A stretch of 64,000 nt of DNA from Pseudanabaena sp. UWO311 (GCF_006937785.1 NZ_SJEE01000027.1:1-64000); one strand, 5' to 3'. Positions 1 through 8,048 are shown, counted from the stretch's first letter. A program made the numbers and translations. Notes: generated by a model not told the origin, from the letters alone.

Positions 1-290
1 TCAGCAACAGCCGTCAATTGCACTTCTTCTTGGCACTATGGCCAGTAGTCGGCATTTGGTTCACCGCATTGGGCGTAAGCACCATGGCATTCAACTTGAA
101 TGGTTTCAACTTCAACCAATCAATCTCTGATAGCCAAGGTCGCGTAGTACCGTCTTGGGCCGACGTAATCAACCGCGCAAACTTGGGTATGGAAGTAATG
201 CACGAGCGCAACGCTCACAACTTCCCACTCGATTTGGCTGCTGTTGATGTAGCTCCTGTAGCAATGGCTGCTCCTGCTATAAACGGTTAA
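1..290 (+). CDS. psbA: Photosystem II D1 protein, C-terminal part (5' truncated)
   Basis: This is the last ~96 codons of the D1 reaction-centre protein of photosystem II, a thylakoid membrane protein; the reading frame is open from base 3 and the start lies outside the window. The visible part covers the last membrane helix and the lumenal C-terminus. The segment [10 protein letters not shown] followed by NFPLDLA carries the residues known in D1 as His332, Glu333, His337, Asp342 and Ala344, ligands of the oxygen-evolving Mn4Ca cluster. A 16-residue tail follows Ala344 and should be removed by the CtpA protease. A terminator lies 35 bases downstream. The family assignment is certain; which psbA paralogue this is cannot be told from the tail. 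Confidence 0.98.
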   Translation, partial: SNSRQLHFFLALWPVVGIWFTALGVSTMAFNLNGFNFNQSISDSQGRVVPSWADVINRANLGMEVMHERNAHNFPLDLAAVDVAPVAMAAPAING

Positions 291-324
291 TTCCTATCGA
301 TGATTTAGTCTCTGACTAATAATT

Positions 325-352
325 AAAAAACTCTCCACAAGGAGAGTTTTTT
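325..352 (+). terminator. Rho-independent terminator of psbA
   Basis: A 6-bp GC-rich stem (CTCTCC / GGAGAG) with an ACAA loop is preceded by six A and followed by six T, about 35 bases after the psbA stop codon. Confidence 0.9.
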
Positions 353-395
353 ATTGCTTGTAGATTATATTGCCTGATCTGCACACATCTCGAAA

Positions 396-534
396 GCCCT
401 GTACTCAAGAGCGGGCTAAGAGCTCAAACCCTTTGGAAAGGCTAAAAGCTCTTTAGTTATCTTTATGACTGAAGAGCTTTTAGCCAAAAATTTGAGTTCT
501 TTTGAGGATTTGTACGTATGCGTTAGTCTTTATA
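396..534 (+). repeat. Degenerate copy of a ~150-bp dispersed element
   Basis: The blocks GCCCTGTACTCAAGAGCGGG, CTAAGAGCTCAAACCC, GAGCTTTTAGCCAA and a right end TGCGTTAGTCTTTAT match, in the same order and orientation, the complete element at 23855-24008. The left inverted terminus seen there is not recognisable here, so this is an old, decayed copy. A 60-residue open frame that overlaps it (465-647) is most likely spurious. Confidence 0.7.
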
Positions 535-578
535 ATCAGGGAAAGATCTTTAAATCAACGTCAAATCAGATCTACGAT

Positions 579-622
579 AAAAAAGGAACGCCGATCCTAA
601 ATGGGACTGGCGTTCCTTTTTT
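579..622. terminator. Bidirectional terminator hairpin
   Basis: A 14-bp perfect stem (AAAAAAGGAACGCC / GGCGTTCCTTTTTT) with a 16-base loop. It lies about 30 bases beyond the stop codon of the minus-strand SLH gene and has A/T runs on both sides, so it can stop transcripts from either direction. Confidence 0.85.
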
Positions 623-651
623 ATCATGGGTATTACTAAAACTTTGAGAAT

Positions 652-1881
652 CTATAGCAGAAGATCAGCGTTTAAAGTTAATGCTAGGTCAGTATTAGGA
701 TTGACAGAAGCAAGAGTCACACTATTACGTCCTAAAAATAGACCGATTAATGCGCCAACACCTGCGCCACCAAGTACTTCCTCAGTTGCGATCGCGCGAT
801 CGCCTGTTACTGCTGAGATTGCAGCAGCAGCAGCAGCACCAAGTGCAGCATTTTGCAGAAGTCCACCAACACTTACGCCCTTATCAACTTTCTCAGTTGT
901 AGTTACAACTTTAGAAGTTGCATTGATCGTTTTTCTCTGACCATTGGCAAATACAAGTTCGCTTGCAAAAAACTGAGCGCCACCTGACACAGTTCTCAAT
1001 TCACCAACAACTTGAGTACCAGCAGGTATCAGAATTGTGCCTTGAGAGTTAGCAATATTTTGGGACACATTGAGCACTAGAGGCACTTTTTCATCAGGTC
1101 CAAGCAAAATCTTATCTTTGGCATACTGCACAGCAATTGTATTACCTGCGGGAATCCTGACTTGGTTTTGCACTGGAGGAGTCGTAGTAGTCTGCCCTAC
1201 TATGTAAGGAGACGCGATCGCATTGGCTTGTCCTGAGCGTACCAAAGATTGATAGATAAACGCGGCAACTTCTGCTCTAGTTGCGGTTTGATTAGGGTTT
1301 AGGAACTGGACATTGGGATAATTAACTACTAATCTATTTTCAGTAGCTGCAGCCACGCTATTTCTAGCATAGTTAGGAATACCAGAAGCATCTGCATAGG
1401 TCTGTAGAATTGTTTCAGGCGCTTGACTAGCAGAATAATTTAAGCCATTAGCAAGAGACACTAAAACCTGTACACGAGGAATATTTTGGGTCGGTTCAAA
1501 AACGTTGCCTGGATAGCCAGACATAAAACCTGTTGTGTATGAAGTTTGAATAGCAGAAGCTGCCCAATAACTTGAAGCAACATCAACAAATGTTACACCA
1601 CCCCGAATTGGTGATTTTTTTACCGCTTTGTTAAGCATCGCCGCAAATTGTGCTCTAGTTACTGGATCATTTGGACGAAATCCCCCATCAGGAAAGCCTT
1701 TAATAATGTCTCTAGACGCTAACTCTTGAATAAAAGTCTGCGCCCAATAACCTGTAGGCACATCATTAAACGTGGTCTGAGCAAATGCAGAGGTTGCGCT
1801 GAATAAAGGAATTGCAGAGCTACCAATAAAGCTAACAGCAACAAGTAATGCAGTGCTAGAACGTCTAGTTTGATTTGTCAT
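652..1881 (-). CDS. Secreted SLH-domain protein with glycine/alanine-rich C-terminal domain
   Basis: A 409-residue exported protein. Residues 1-35 form a signal peptide ending in SAFAQ. Three S-layer-homology repeats follow (about 36-90, 95-155 and 160-220; the first begins FNDVPTGYWAQTFIQELA), a module that binds peptidoglycan-linked pyruvylated polymers in the cell wall. The C-terminal half (about 240-409) begins VRIPAGNTIAVQYAKDKI and includes an IPAGTQVVGEL motif and a hydrophobic Gly/Ala stretch near 340-380; this layout resembles the TrbI/VirB10-like C-terminal domains found on cyanobacterial SLH proteins, which is an inference. The gene has its own terminator and an AT-rich upstream region. 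It probably sits at the cell wall or outer membrane; its exact job is unknown. Confidence 0.85.
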   Translation of the reverse strand: MTNQTRRSSTALLVAVSFIGSSAIPLFSATSAFAQTTFNDVPTGYWAQTFIQELASRDIIKGFPDGGFRPNDPVTRAQFAAMLNKAVKKSPIRGGVTFVDVASSYWAASAIQTSYTTGFMSGYPGNVFEPTQNIPRVQVLVSLANGLNYSASQAPETILQTYADASGIPNYARNSVAAATENRLVVNYPNVQFLNPNQTATRAEVAAFIYQSLVRSGQANAIASPYIVGQTTTTPPVQNQVRIPAGNTIAVQYAKDKILLGPDEKVPLVLNVSQNIANSQGTILIPAGTQVVGELRTVSGGAQFFASELVFANGQRKTINATSKVVTTTEKVDKGVSVGGLLQNAALGAAAAAAISAVTGDRAIATEEVLGGAGVGALIGLFLGRNSVTLASVNPNTDLALTLNADLLL

Positions 1882-2359
1882 TTTGAGTTTTTCTCCTATA
1901 CATATTTATGTATATTCTTGAATGACCGTATATCTAAACTAAATGTTCCTAAGATTTTGTGAGAAGCGACTGTATCATATTCAATAATTTTGCATAACTC
2001 GCGTTAAAAAAAACAATAAGTCAGACAAATCAAACATTAAAGTTCGTTAAATCAAGGTTTAATTCATTAAGTTAATTAAATAAATCAAGCAAATCAAACA
2101 TTTAATTTATTTTGTAAATCCTCAAAAAACATTTAGTCTTACAAATAAATTTTGATGTCTCAACAAAGTAAATAACTGTATCACCAAATAAGTCAACAAC
2201 ATATTTGATGTTGTTGACTTATTCGTTTTCTTGGCTACTACAAGAATTGCTGATGCGGCGCGGAGCGCCGTATCACTAATTCTTGTATAGGAAGGGAGTA
2301 AGCAATATAGAGATTGCTATATGATGGATATAAATAGCTTGAATGCCTGACAGTAAGCC
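1882..2359. other. AT-rich intergenic region with two hairpins
   Basis: This 478-base gap holds the promoter region of the minus-strand SLH gene and the leader of ribBA. No coding signal was seen. A 16-bp perfect stem at 2187-2223 (AATAAGTCAACAACAT and its complement) looks like a terminator although no gene ends there, so a small RNA upstream of it is possible. A second hairpin lies at 2239-2287. Confidence 0.6.
2239..2287. repeat. Long hairpin with GCG-rich tip
   Basis: Outer arms TACAAGAATT / AATTCTTGTA enclose GCGGCGCGGAGCGCCG, a variant of the GCGC-GAA-GCGC tip shared by many hairpins in this window. The flank TGATGCG...CGTATCACT also occurs in the hairpin at 6163-6221. Confidence 0.75.
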
Positions 2360-4060
2360 TTGACTAAGTTTCAATTTGACTCTATCCCTGATGCTCTTAA
2401 TGACCTCAAATCTGGTCGTCTCATCGTCGTTGTCGATGATGAAAACCGCGAAAATGAAGGTGATCTGATTGGGGCAGCCCAATTTGCCACCCCTGAAATG
2501 GTGAATTTTATGGCGGTGAAAGCGCGAGGTTTGATTTGTCTGGCGATGACAGGCGATCGCCTTGATCGCTTAGATCTACCACTAATGGTTGATCGAAATA
2601 CTGATAGTCAGCAAACCGCCTTCACTGTCAGCATTGATGCAGTAGAAGGTACATCAACAGGAATTTCGGCGGAGGATCGATCTCGCACAATTCAATCGGC
2701 GATTAATCCAAATACGCGCCCCAATGATCTGCGTCGTCCTGGACACATTTTTCCGCTCAGAGCAAAAGATGGCGGAGTACTTAAAAGAGCTGGCCATACT
2801 GAGGCAGCGGTGGATTTGGCACAAATGTCGGGGCTATATCCCGCAGGTGTTATTTGTGAGATCCAAAATGATGACGGCTCAATGGCTCGACTGCCTGAAC
2901 TGATTGAATATGCAAAGTTGCATAACTTGAAATTAATCAGCATTGCCGATCTAATTAGTTATCGGCTAGCTCATGATCGTTTTGTGCAAAGAGAAGCGAT
3001 CGCGAATTTACCATCTTTATTTGGCGACTTTAAAGTTTATGCCTATCGTAATACCCTCGACAATACTGAGCATCTGGCGATCGTCAAAGGTGATCTAAAA
3101 GACTTTTCTGAGAATGAAGTCTTAGTGAGAGTACATTCAGAATGTCTTACAGGTGACGCTCTCGGATCGCTGCGTTGTGATTGTCGTGGACAGTTACAAA
3201 GCGCTCTAAAAATGATCGAGTTTGCAAATTGGGGCGTAGTTGTTTACTTACGACAGGAAGGGCGCGGTATCGGTCTGATAAATAAAATTAAAGCCTATTG
3301 TTTACAAGATGGTGGATTAGATACTGTTGAAGCCAACGAAAAGCTAGGCTTTGGGGCTGATTTGCGTACCTATGGAGTTGGGGCGCAAATTTTGCATGAT
3401 CTAGGTATTAAGAAAATGCGCCTGATTACTAACAACCCTCGGAAGCTCGCGGGACTTAAAGGTTTTGATATTGAAGTTGTTGGACGCTTGCCTTTATTAA
3501 TAGAGACTAATGAGCATAACTTGCGTTATCTCGAAACCAAGGCTGAAAAATTAGGGCATTTGCTCTTGAAAACTAAACTAATTACCCTTGGGATTCGCTG
3601 GACAGAAGATAAACAGCCTGAATGGTTTGATCAATTACGGGAAGTAGCTTCAGCTAACGATCTATTACTGCAAGAAGAAACCTCAATAGCTTTTGCGAGT
3701 TTGTTTGCTAATGCTGATACGCAGGCTCCAAACTTACTCCCCCAAGAGTTTTCCAGTAAGCTCTCGATTGTCCATTTAGGGTTTGACCGCTCTAATGAAA
3801 TTTCTGATGATTGGTATGAAAAGCCAAATCATCCCTATCGTCAGGCGATCGTCCGTGTGTTCAAACATTTAAAACAGTGGGAGCAGGTTACGACCTTTCG
3901 GTTTTGCGTAGCGATTAATGATTCCGATATACCCAATAGTTTCGTGGAAACAATTAACTTGGGTTTAGCATGGCACACGCCTTGGCTCGAAGATCGGATG
4001 TATGAGTGGTTTAACTTTTTCCTCCGCGACGGCGACGATCTTGCCATTCTAGATAAGTAA
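2360..4060 (+). CDS. ribBA: RibBA: DHBP synthase / GTP cyclohydrolase II fusion
   Basis: A bifunctional riboflavin biosynthesis enzyme of 566 residues. The N-terminal half (about 1-205) is 3,4-dihydroxy-2-butanone-4-phosphate synthase with the acidic metal/substrate loop [10 protein letters not shown] and the RAGHTEA motif. The middle (about 210-410) is GTP cyclohydrolase II with the zinc cysteines in [11 protein letters not shown] and the downstream QEGRGIGL motif. A C-terminal extension of about 150 residues has no recognised catalytic motif; cyanobacterial RibBA proteins commonly have one. The start is TTG at 2360, which fits the family N-terminus; no in-frame ATG precedes it. The last 50 bases overlap, tail to tail, a small minus-strand gene at 4011-4142. 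Confidence 0.95.
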   Translation: MTKFQFDSIPDALNDLKSGRLIVVVDDENRENEGDLIGAAQFATPEMVNFMAVKARGLICLAMTGDRLDRLDLPLMVDRNTDSQQTAFTVSIDAVEGTSTGISAEDRSRTIQSAINPNTRPNDLRRPGHIFPLRAKDGGVLKRAGHTEAAVDLAQMSGLYPAGVICEIQNDDGSMARLPELIEYAKLHNLKLISIADLISYRLAHDRFVQREAIANLPSLFGDFKVYAYRNTLDNTEHLAIVKGDLKDFSENEVLVRVHSECLTGDALGSLRCDCRGQLQSALKMIEFANWGVVVYLRQEGRGIGLINKIKAYCLQDGGLDTVEANEKLGFGADLRTYGVGAQILHDLGIKKMRLITNNPRKLAGLKGFDIEVVGRLPLLIETNEHNLRYLETKAEKLGHLLLKTKLITLGIRWTEDKQPEWFDQLREVASANDLLLQEETSIAFASLFANADTQAPNLLPQEFSSKLSIVHLGFDRSNEISDDWYEKPNHPYRQAIVRVFKHLKQWEQVTTFRFCVAINDSDIPNSFVETINLGLAWHTPWLEDRMYEWFNFFLRDGDDLAILDK

Positions 4061-4142
4061 GATAACCAACGCCACTCGTAGCGATCGCCATTAGCACAAT
4101 GGCAGCCCAGAAAAAAGTATTGAGAAGAATGGCTTCCGACAT
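4011..4142 (-). CDS. 43-residue single-span membrane protein
   Basis: An ATG-started open frame of 43 codons overlaps the 3' end of ribBA antiparallel by 50 bases. The product has a short N-terminus, one hydrophobic helix (about residues 9-31) and a basic tail with EWQDRRRR near 32-39. This is the layout of small subunits of thylakoid complexes (NDH-1 or photosystem subunits); an NdhP-like identity is conceivable but unproven from memory. Support comes from the coherent membrane-anchor-plus-basic-tail architecture and its position on the strand opposite ribBA with its own upstream region. The start is followed upstream by a T-rich stretch without an obvious Shine-Dalgarno. Confidence 0.55.
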   Translation of the reverse strand: MSEAILLNTFFWAAIVLMAIATSGVGYLTYLEWQDRRRRGGKS

Positions 4143-4287
4143 AAAACTTGATTGATTTTTTGCTGATTGATCATAATTTACAGTACTTTGCGTATGTGTT
4201 TGGCAAACATCTGCAAAGCAAAAATCAATCTTGTTCTCAAATTTCAGCAGTCTTTTATGACTATAGCAATTAGATTAAAATAAAGGC

Positions 4288-4453
4288 GGGATAGCTACAG
4301 GGTAAGTGTAAAAACCTGCAAGATCGGTCTTAAACGCGCATTCTATCGTTGGTGTTTTCGTCAAAAAAACAAAAAATTTATTTTTGGAATGTACTCCCTG
4401 TATGGCTTTAAAGGTCATCTTACAGGTTTTTACACGTATCCTGTATTTACCCC
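4288..4453. mobile_element. MITE-like element, left copy
   Basis: A 166-bp repeat with imperfect ~34-bp inverted ends: GGGATAGCTACAGGGTAAGT at the left pairs with the complement of ACGTATCCTGTATTTACCCC at the right. A second copy lies in the same orientation at 4889-5056. No coding capacity, so it would need a transposase in trans. Confidence 0.75.
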
Positions 4454-4512
4454 TTATATACTGCTGTTTTTCTTTATATTACGAGTAGCTAACGAGAATA
4501 GGAATTTTAAAT

Positions 4513-4728
4513 ATGGCTTTTGAGCAAATCGAAGCATTTTTAAAGAAAATGCAGTCTGAACCTGAACTTAAAAACGAGGTGCTCGCAGCATCAACCTCAG
4601 ATGATGTTGCGCGAATAGCACTAAAGCTTGGTTTTGAATTTTCAGGTGATGAATTATTGAGAATGTCAGGTAAGAAAGTTGGCAGGATTACTGTTAGAAA
4701 AACTGATATGCCTGGAGAGTACAACTAA
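4513..4728 (+). CDS. Nif11-like leader peptide family small protein
   Basis: A 71-residue protein whose first ~50 residues (starting MAFEQIEAFLKKMQSEPELK, then a region ending GFEFSGDELLRMSG) match the Nif11 domain, found in nitrogen-fixation-associated small proteins and as the leader of many cyanobacterial RiPP precursors. The last ~20 residues contain no Cys and few Ser/Thr, so a lanthipeptide-type core is not evident. No lanthipeptide synthetase, protease or transporter gene is nearby. It is bracketed by two copies of a MITE-like repeat (4288-4453 and 4889-5056). An orphan regulator-like Nif11 protein is as likely as a precursor peptide. Confidence 0.75.
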   Translation: MAFEQIEAFLKKMQSEPELKNEVLAASTSDDVARIALKLGFEFSGDELLRMSGKKVGRITVRKTDMPGEYN

Positions 4729-4747
4729 ATGCTTTTTGAATATCTGA

Positions 4748-4849
4748 TTGGACAAGTATTGGAAGAATAAACACCCAAAAAAATATTGGACGGAAGACGA
4801 GTGGAGTCCCTCGCATGAGATGCCAATTGTCAACATCGACGATTTGTAA
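4748..4849 (+). CDS. Possible 33-residue ORF or gene relic
   Basis: A TTG-started frame of 33 codons begins 20 bases after the Nif11 gene and reads with protein-like composition (WTEDEWSPSHEMP, ending NIDDL). It could be a small partner gene or the tail of a decayed gene; no family was recognised. An alternative in the +1 frame is a 13-codon ATG frame at 4729 that stops at once. Confidence 0.25.
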   Translation: MDKYWKNKHPKKYWTEDEWSPSHEMPIVNIDDL

Positions 4850-4888
4850 AAATGCTCTGTTTTATAAATTTGGGACAGCTACAGGGTA

Positions 4889-5056
4889 GGGATAGCTACA
4901 GGGTACGTGTACAAGCCTGCAATATTGGTCTTAAAATGCGCATTCTATCGTTTGATTTTTTGTCTAAAAAACAAAAAATCATATTTTTAGAATGTACTCC
5001 CTGTATATCTTTAACTGTCATTTTGCAGGTTTTTACACGTATCCTGTATCTACCCC
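4889..5056. mobile_element. MITE-like element, right copy
   Basis: A 168-bp copy of the repeat at 4288-4453, same orientation, with the same inverted ends. It is preceded at 4872-4888 by a second partial left end (GGGACAGCTACAGGGTA), which suggests a nested or aborted insertion, and is followed directly by the hairpin at 5056-5080. Confidence 0.75.
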
Positions 5057-5080
5057 AAGGCGGCGCGAAGCGCCGCCTTG
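5056..5080 (-). terminator. GCGC-GAA-GCGC hairpin at the menB 3' end
   Basis: An 11-bp perfect stem with a 3-base GAA loop, 13 bases beyond the menB stop on the minus strand. It has the tip sequence shared by other hairpins in this window and abuts the MITE-like element. Confidence 0.6.
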
Positions 5081-5093
5081 ATCTTTGTGGGTT

Positions 5094-5924
5094 TTATGGC
5101 AATTTAGGATATTGTCGAAAATTGGGTTTGCGCTTTTCCAAAAAAGCCTGCTTACCCTCTTGAGCTTCCTGCGTCATGTAAAACAACAAAGTTGCATTAC
5201 CCGCTAATTCTTGAATACCCGCCTGCCCATCACAGTCAGCATTAAAAGCAGACTTGAGACAACGAATCGCCAAGGGACTTTTATCTAAAATTTCCTGAGC
5301 CCATTGGATACCTTCTGCTTCCAACTGCTCAACTGGCACAACTTTATTTACTAAGCCCATATCAAGAGCCTCTTGAGCATCATATTGACGACATAAATAC
5401 CAAATTTCCCTTGCCTTTTTCTGCCCAACTAATCGCGCCAAATAGGAAGCTCCAAAGCCACCATCAAAACTACCCACCATTGGCCCAGTCTGCCCAAAGA
5501 TTGCATTATCGGCAGCAATAGTTAGGTCACAAACAACATGCAACACATGACCACCACCGATCGCATAACCAGCAACTAAGGCAATCACAGGCTGAGGCAT
5601 AGTGCGAATTAAACGTTGCAAATCGAGTACATTTAAGCGCGGTACGCCAGACTCAGAGATATAACCGCCATCACCGCGCACTTTCTGATCGCCCCCTGAA
5701 CAAAAAGCGTATTTACCATCGGTTGCAGGTCCTGCACCAGTTAGCAAAACCACCCCAATCTCGACATCTTCACGCGCATCAGCAAAGGCAGCAATCATTT
5801 CTGTAATCGTTTTAGGTCGAAAAGCATTACGAACTTGAGGACGATTAATTGTAATTTTTGCCATTCCATCGGCTTTGTGATAGAGAATGTCTTCAAATTC
5901 GGCGGCAATTTGCCAATCGGTCAT
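5094..5924 (-). CDS. menB: 1,4-dihydroxy-2-naphthoyl-CoA synthase
   Basis: A crotonase-fold enzyme that cyclises o-succinylbenzoyl-CoA in phylloquinone (vitamin K1) biosynthesis, the quinone of photosystem I. The chosen start begins [10 protein letters not shown] and gives 276 residues, the usual length; the frame is open nine codons further upstream. Diagnostic segments: [12 protein letters not shown] (CoA binding), [19 protein letters not shown] (oxyanion hole) and [13 protein letters not shown], typical of MenB enzymes that use bicarbonate as base. The C-terminus has the expected FLEKRKPNF. It is transcribed alone, away from other men genes. Confidence 0.95.
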   Translation of the reverse strand: MTDWQIAAEFEDILYHKADGMAKITINRPQVRNAFRPKTITEMIAAFADAREDVEIGVVLLTGAGPATDGKYAFCSGGDQKVRGDGGYISESGVPRLNVLDLQRLIRTMPQPVIALVAGYAIGGGHVLHVVCDLTIAADNAIFGQTGPMVGSFDGGFGASYLARLVGQKKAREIWYLCRQYDAQEALDMGLVNKVVPVEQLEAEGIQWAQEILDKSPLAIRCLKSAFNADCDGQAGIQELAGNATLLFYMTQEAQEGKQAFLEKRKPNFRQYPKLP

Positions 5925-6005
5925 GGTTTTGAAATAGGAAAGTACAGGCACTCATTTTATCATTGGCTAAAGCTGACGCATCATTCTTATGCCAAATACA
6001 ATCAA

Positions 6006-6060
6006 GATTAAGTTGTGGGATTTTCTGCGCCAGCGGCGCAGAAAATCCCACAACTTAATC
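6006..6060. repeat. Perfect 26-bp-stem hairpin
   Basis: Two perfect 26-base arms (GATTAAGTTGTGGGATTTTC then TGCGCC, and the complement) around a 3-base AGC loop. It lies in the 5' region of menB, not at a gene end, so a terminator role is not obvious. Confidence 0.85.
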
Positions 6061-6162
6061 TTATGAATAGTGAGAATTATTGATTTTGTGAGTACTATTT
6101 TTTACTTCCTTACTCATTTTTAAGACTGTAATTTGCATGATCTACTTCAAAGAAAAGATGTT

Positions 6163-6221
6163 CCCAGTGAATAACTTAGTGATGCGTGGCAAAGCCGCGT
6201 ATCACTAAGTTATTCACTGGG
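6163..6221. repeat. 28-bp-stem hairpin with two mismatches
   Basis: Arms starting CCCAGTGAATAACTTAGTGA and ending TCACTAAGTTATTCACTGGG surround the tip GCGTGGC-AAA-GCCGCGT. The inner flank GTGATGCG/CGTATCAC is shared with the hairpin at 2239-2287. Confidence 0.8.
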
Positions 6222-6393
6222 GAGATTGTAGCTATCTCAAACATGAAGTAGTCGGGAAACAAATTACCTTGTTTTATCGTCTAGAATATATTGTTAATTT
6301 TTCATTAGCAATCGTACATATGCTTTAAAAAGTATTAGACTGTGCATATTATGTAAAGTAGAGCTAGGATTCTGAATTCAGGAGAAAAGCAAA

Positions 6394-6513
6394 ATGATTA
6401 TTGTTTGGAATAGCTTTTTCTTAGGAGTTATTTCTGCTTTTGCCTGCTCTAGCTTAGCTTTGTGGGTAATAGTTACGCTTTCATTGGGGAAAGCCCCTTT
6501 CCAGTTTAAATAA
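6394..6513 (+). CDS. 39-residue single-span membrane protein
   Basis: An ATG frame of 39 codons with a well-placed Shine-Dalgarno (AGGAGA at 6380-6385). The product is one hydrophobic helix (about residues 5-32, starting VWNSFFLGVISAF) and a short polar tail (GKAPFQFK). A terminator-type hairpin at 6543-6581 follows, so this looks like a complete monocistronic gene. The size and layout match small subunits of thylakoid complexes, but I could not match it to PetG, PetL, PetN, PsbX, PsbY, PsaM or PsaX from memory. Confidence 0.6.
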   Translation: MIIVWNSFFLGVISAFACSSLALWVIVTLSLGKAPFQFK

Positions 6514-6542
6514 TTGTTGGCTATCGAAATGTCTATAAAGCT

Positions 6543-6581
6543 AAAGAAGAAGCATCGCAATAATCGCGATGCTTCTTCTTT
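6543..6581 (+). terminator. Rho-independent terminator after the 39-residue ORF
   Basis: A 16-bp stem (AAAGAAGAAGCATCGC / GCGATGCTTCTTCTTT) with a short loop, 30 bases downstream of the stop at 6513. Confidence 0.7.
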
Positions 6582-6598
6582 GTGGATAGTCCTAAAAA

Positions 6599-6675
6599 AT
6601 ATGGATTTAAGGATAGGCGGCGCGAAGCGCCGCCTATCCTTAAATCCATATCGAAAATGTGACTACATTTTCGAT
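6599..6675. repeat. Two adjoining hairpins, first with GCGC-GAA-GCGC tip
   Basis: The first (6599-6651) has perfect 25-base arms beginning ATATGGATTTAAGGATAGGC and a GAA loop. The second (about 6651-6675) is TCGAAAATGT-GAC-TACATTTTCGA and starts where the first ends. Paired hairpins of this kind recur at 12755-12992 and 31659-31762. Confidence 0.85.
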
Positions 6676-6749
6676 AATTGGTATTAGTGATGCCGATTGC
6701 TATAATTGAGTTCGCAAACACTTCAAAAAATTTTAAGTAAGGGCAAATA

Positions 6750-7031
6750 ATGGCGACTCCTCATAGGACAAAACAGGTAAATCTTCGTTTTCCTCTGCCT
6801 TTATTGAGCCAAATCAAAACAAAAGCTGATGCTAAACAACAGGCGATCGCTGATTGGATTTTAACAGTGATCAGTCGTGAGTTTGAGCCTGAGCCAATAC
6901 CAGAGAAACCTCCAGAGATAGCTCCGTTCATTTTGCATCCTGAGCTTTTGACCTATGTAGAGAATTGTCTAGCTCCGTTATATGCTCAAATTAGTGAGAT
7001 GAAAATGCAACTGGGGGAGTCCAAAGCCTGA
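6750..7031 (+). CDS. N-terminal part of an apparently frameshifted gene
   Basis: A 93-residue frame. Its N-terminus (TKQVNLRFPLPLLSQIKTKA) has the spacing of a ribbon-helix-helix DNA-binding strand and helix, an inference only. It ends eight codons after a run of five G at 7013-7017. Just past that run the +2 frame is open without a stop into the ORF starting at 7136 and reads with protein-like composition (QSLIDNGKSNQADVSIPKVA). A sixth G would fuse the two into one 358-residue protein. No family was recognised. Confidence 0.55.
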   Translation: MATPHRTKQVNLRFPLPLLSQIKTKADAKQQAIADWILTVISREFEPEPIPEKPPEIAPFILHPELLTYVENCLAPLYAQISEMKMQLGESKA

Positions 7032-7135
7032 TTGATAATGGGAAATCTAATCAGGCAGATGTCTCCATCCCCAAGGTCGCTGATGACCATCGTCAAGATA
7101 CTAATAGTCCTAGTGGCTTTAGTTCAACACCAAAC

Positions 7136-7825
7136 ATGAAGCCATTGTTTAATTCGTTAGCAGGATTTGCGTTAGAAGTTGGCGATCTCTTAATAATTAA
7201 TTGCGAAGAAGTCATCTTTAAAGGATGGGTTGATCAATCTCAGACAGCGATCGAGGTTAAGTCGATCGCTGATGAACAATCAGTTAGACAAATTCGTGCT
7301 AGGGAGATTAAAAGTCTATCGCGATCGCAAGATACCGTCGTAGATTCTGCCGCTTCGCAGGATTTTGTCAGTAAATCTCGCGATGTTGAAGATAGTCCAA
7401 AGCCAGCATCATCTGAATTTGATGATCGGATCAATGATCCTGTTAATGACAGTCAAAAATCTTCAGATCATGACGATCATGCGGAAACGATCTCAGAGCC
7501 TGAAGAAATCCTTGAAACGCCCAAAGAGTCTGAATACAATGCTTGGGAAGTATGGACATATCTGGAGCGACAGCGGCTAAAAACGCTCAAATTGATCAAC
7601 ACATTTCAAGCAGAATGGGAAGCAAATCGATTTGTACGAGAAGCTGAACGTAGCACTCCTGCAAATCTACGAGTTCATTACGAGATTCGCCCAGTTTGGC
7701 TAGATGAAGCCGAAGTTATGGCTGCTTATCAAAATGAGCAAAATTCTCATAAATCTAAGGATAATCAAACTAAGGGTGAGCAAGAAGATTATGCTGATGC
7801 GATCGATGTAGAGGTAATAATTTAG
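7136..7825 (+). CDS. C-terminal part of an apparently frameshifted gene, unknown function
   Basis: A 229-residue frame from its first ATG; the same frame is open back to the G run at 7013-7017 with no start codon between. Residues 1-60 (LLIINCEEVIFKGWVDQSQT) look like a small beta-barrel domain, 65-130 is an acidic, low-complexity linker, and 135-190 is a predicted helical domain with YNAWEVWTYLERQRLKTLKL. A cyanobacteria-restricted protein of unknown role is likely. It precedes petM by 64 bases on the same strand. Confidence 0.55.
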   Translation: MKPLFNSLAGFALEVGDLLIINCEEVIFKGWVDQSQTAIEVKSIADEQSVRQIRAREIKSLSRSQDTVVDSAASQDFVSKSRDVEDSPKPASSEFDDRINDPVNDSQKSSDHDDHAETISEPEEILETPKESEYNAWEVWTYLERQRLKTLKLINTFQAEWEANRFVREAERSTPANLRVHYEIRPVWLDEAEVMAAYQNEQNSHKSKDNQTKGEQEDYADAIDVEVII

Positions 7826-7889
7826 CCCTGCTTATACGGTAAAATTCCTAAAGAAATATTATCTAAATTATTTATTAAAAGAGAAAATC

Positions 7890-8000
7890 ATGGGAGAAAT
7901 GGTTAACGCAATGGTCTTATCGATGGTATTAATTCCTGTCGGTATTGCCTTCGGTTACTTCTTACTTAAGCTGCAAGGCGAAGAACAAGAAGAAGCTTAA
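7890..8000 (+). CDS. petM: Cytochrome b6f complex subunit VII (PetM)
   Basis: A 36-residue, single-span thylakoid protein. The sequence runs MGEMVNAMVLSMVLIPVGIA, then a glycine-aromatic stretch and LKLQGEE, which is the characteristic PetM helix and tail. PetM is a peripheral small subunit of the cytochrome b6f dimer that affects its stability and regulation. A weak GAGAAAA precedes the ATG. A long hairpin 49 bases downstream is the probable terminator. Confidence 0.9.
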   Translation: MGEMVNAMVLSMVLIPVGIAFGYFLLKLQGEEQEEA

Positions 8001-8048
8001 TCTATAAAGATAAAGACGATTTATACTGAATTCGGTGCAATAAAAACT

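Larger units (their letters stand above)
5952..6393. other. Intergenic region with two long hairpins
   Basis: About 440 bases between menB and a small membrane-protein gene. Apart from the hairpins at 6006-6060 and 6163-6221 and AT-rich promoter-like DNA upstream of 6394, nothing coding was seen. Confidence 0.6.

Noticed and set aside
465-647. 60-codon open frame after psbA
   Set aside because: It overlaps a decayed mobile repeat and ends in a terminator hairpin; no protein-like pattern.
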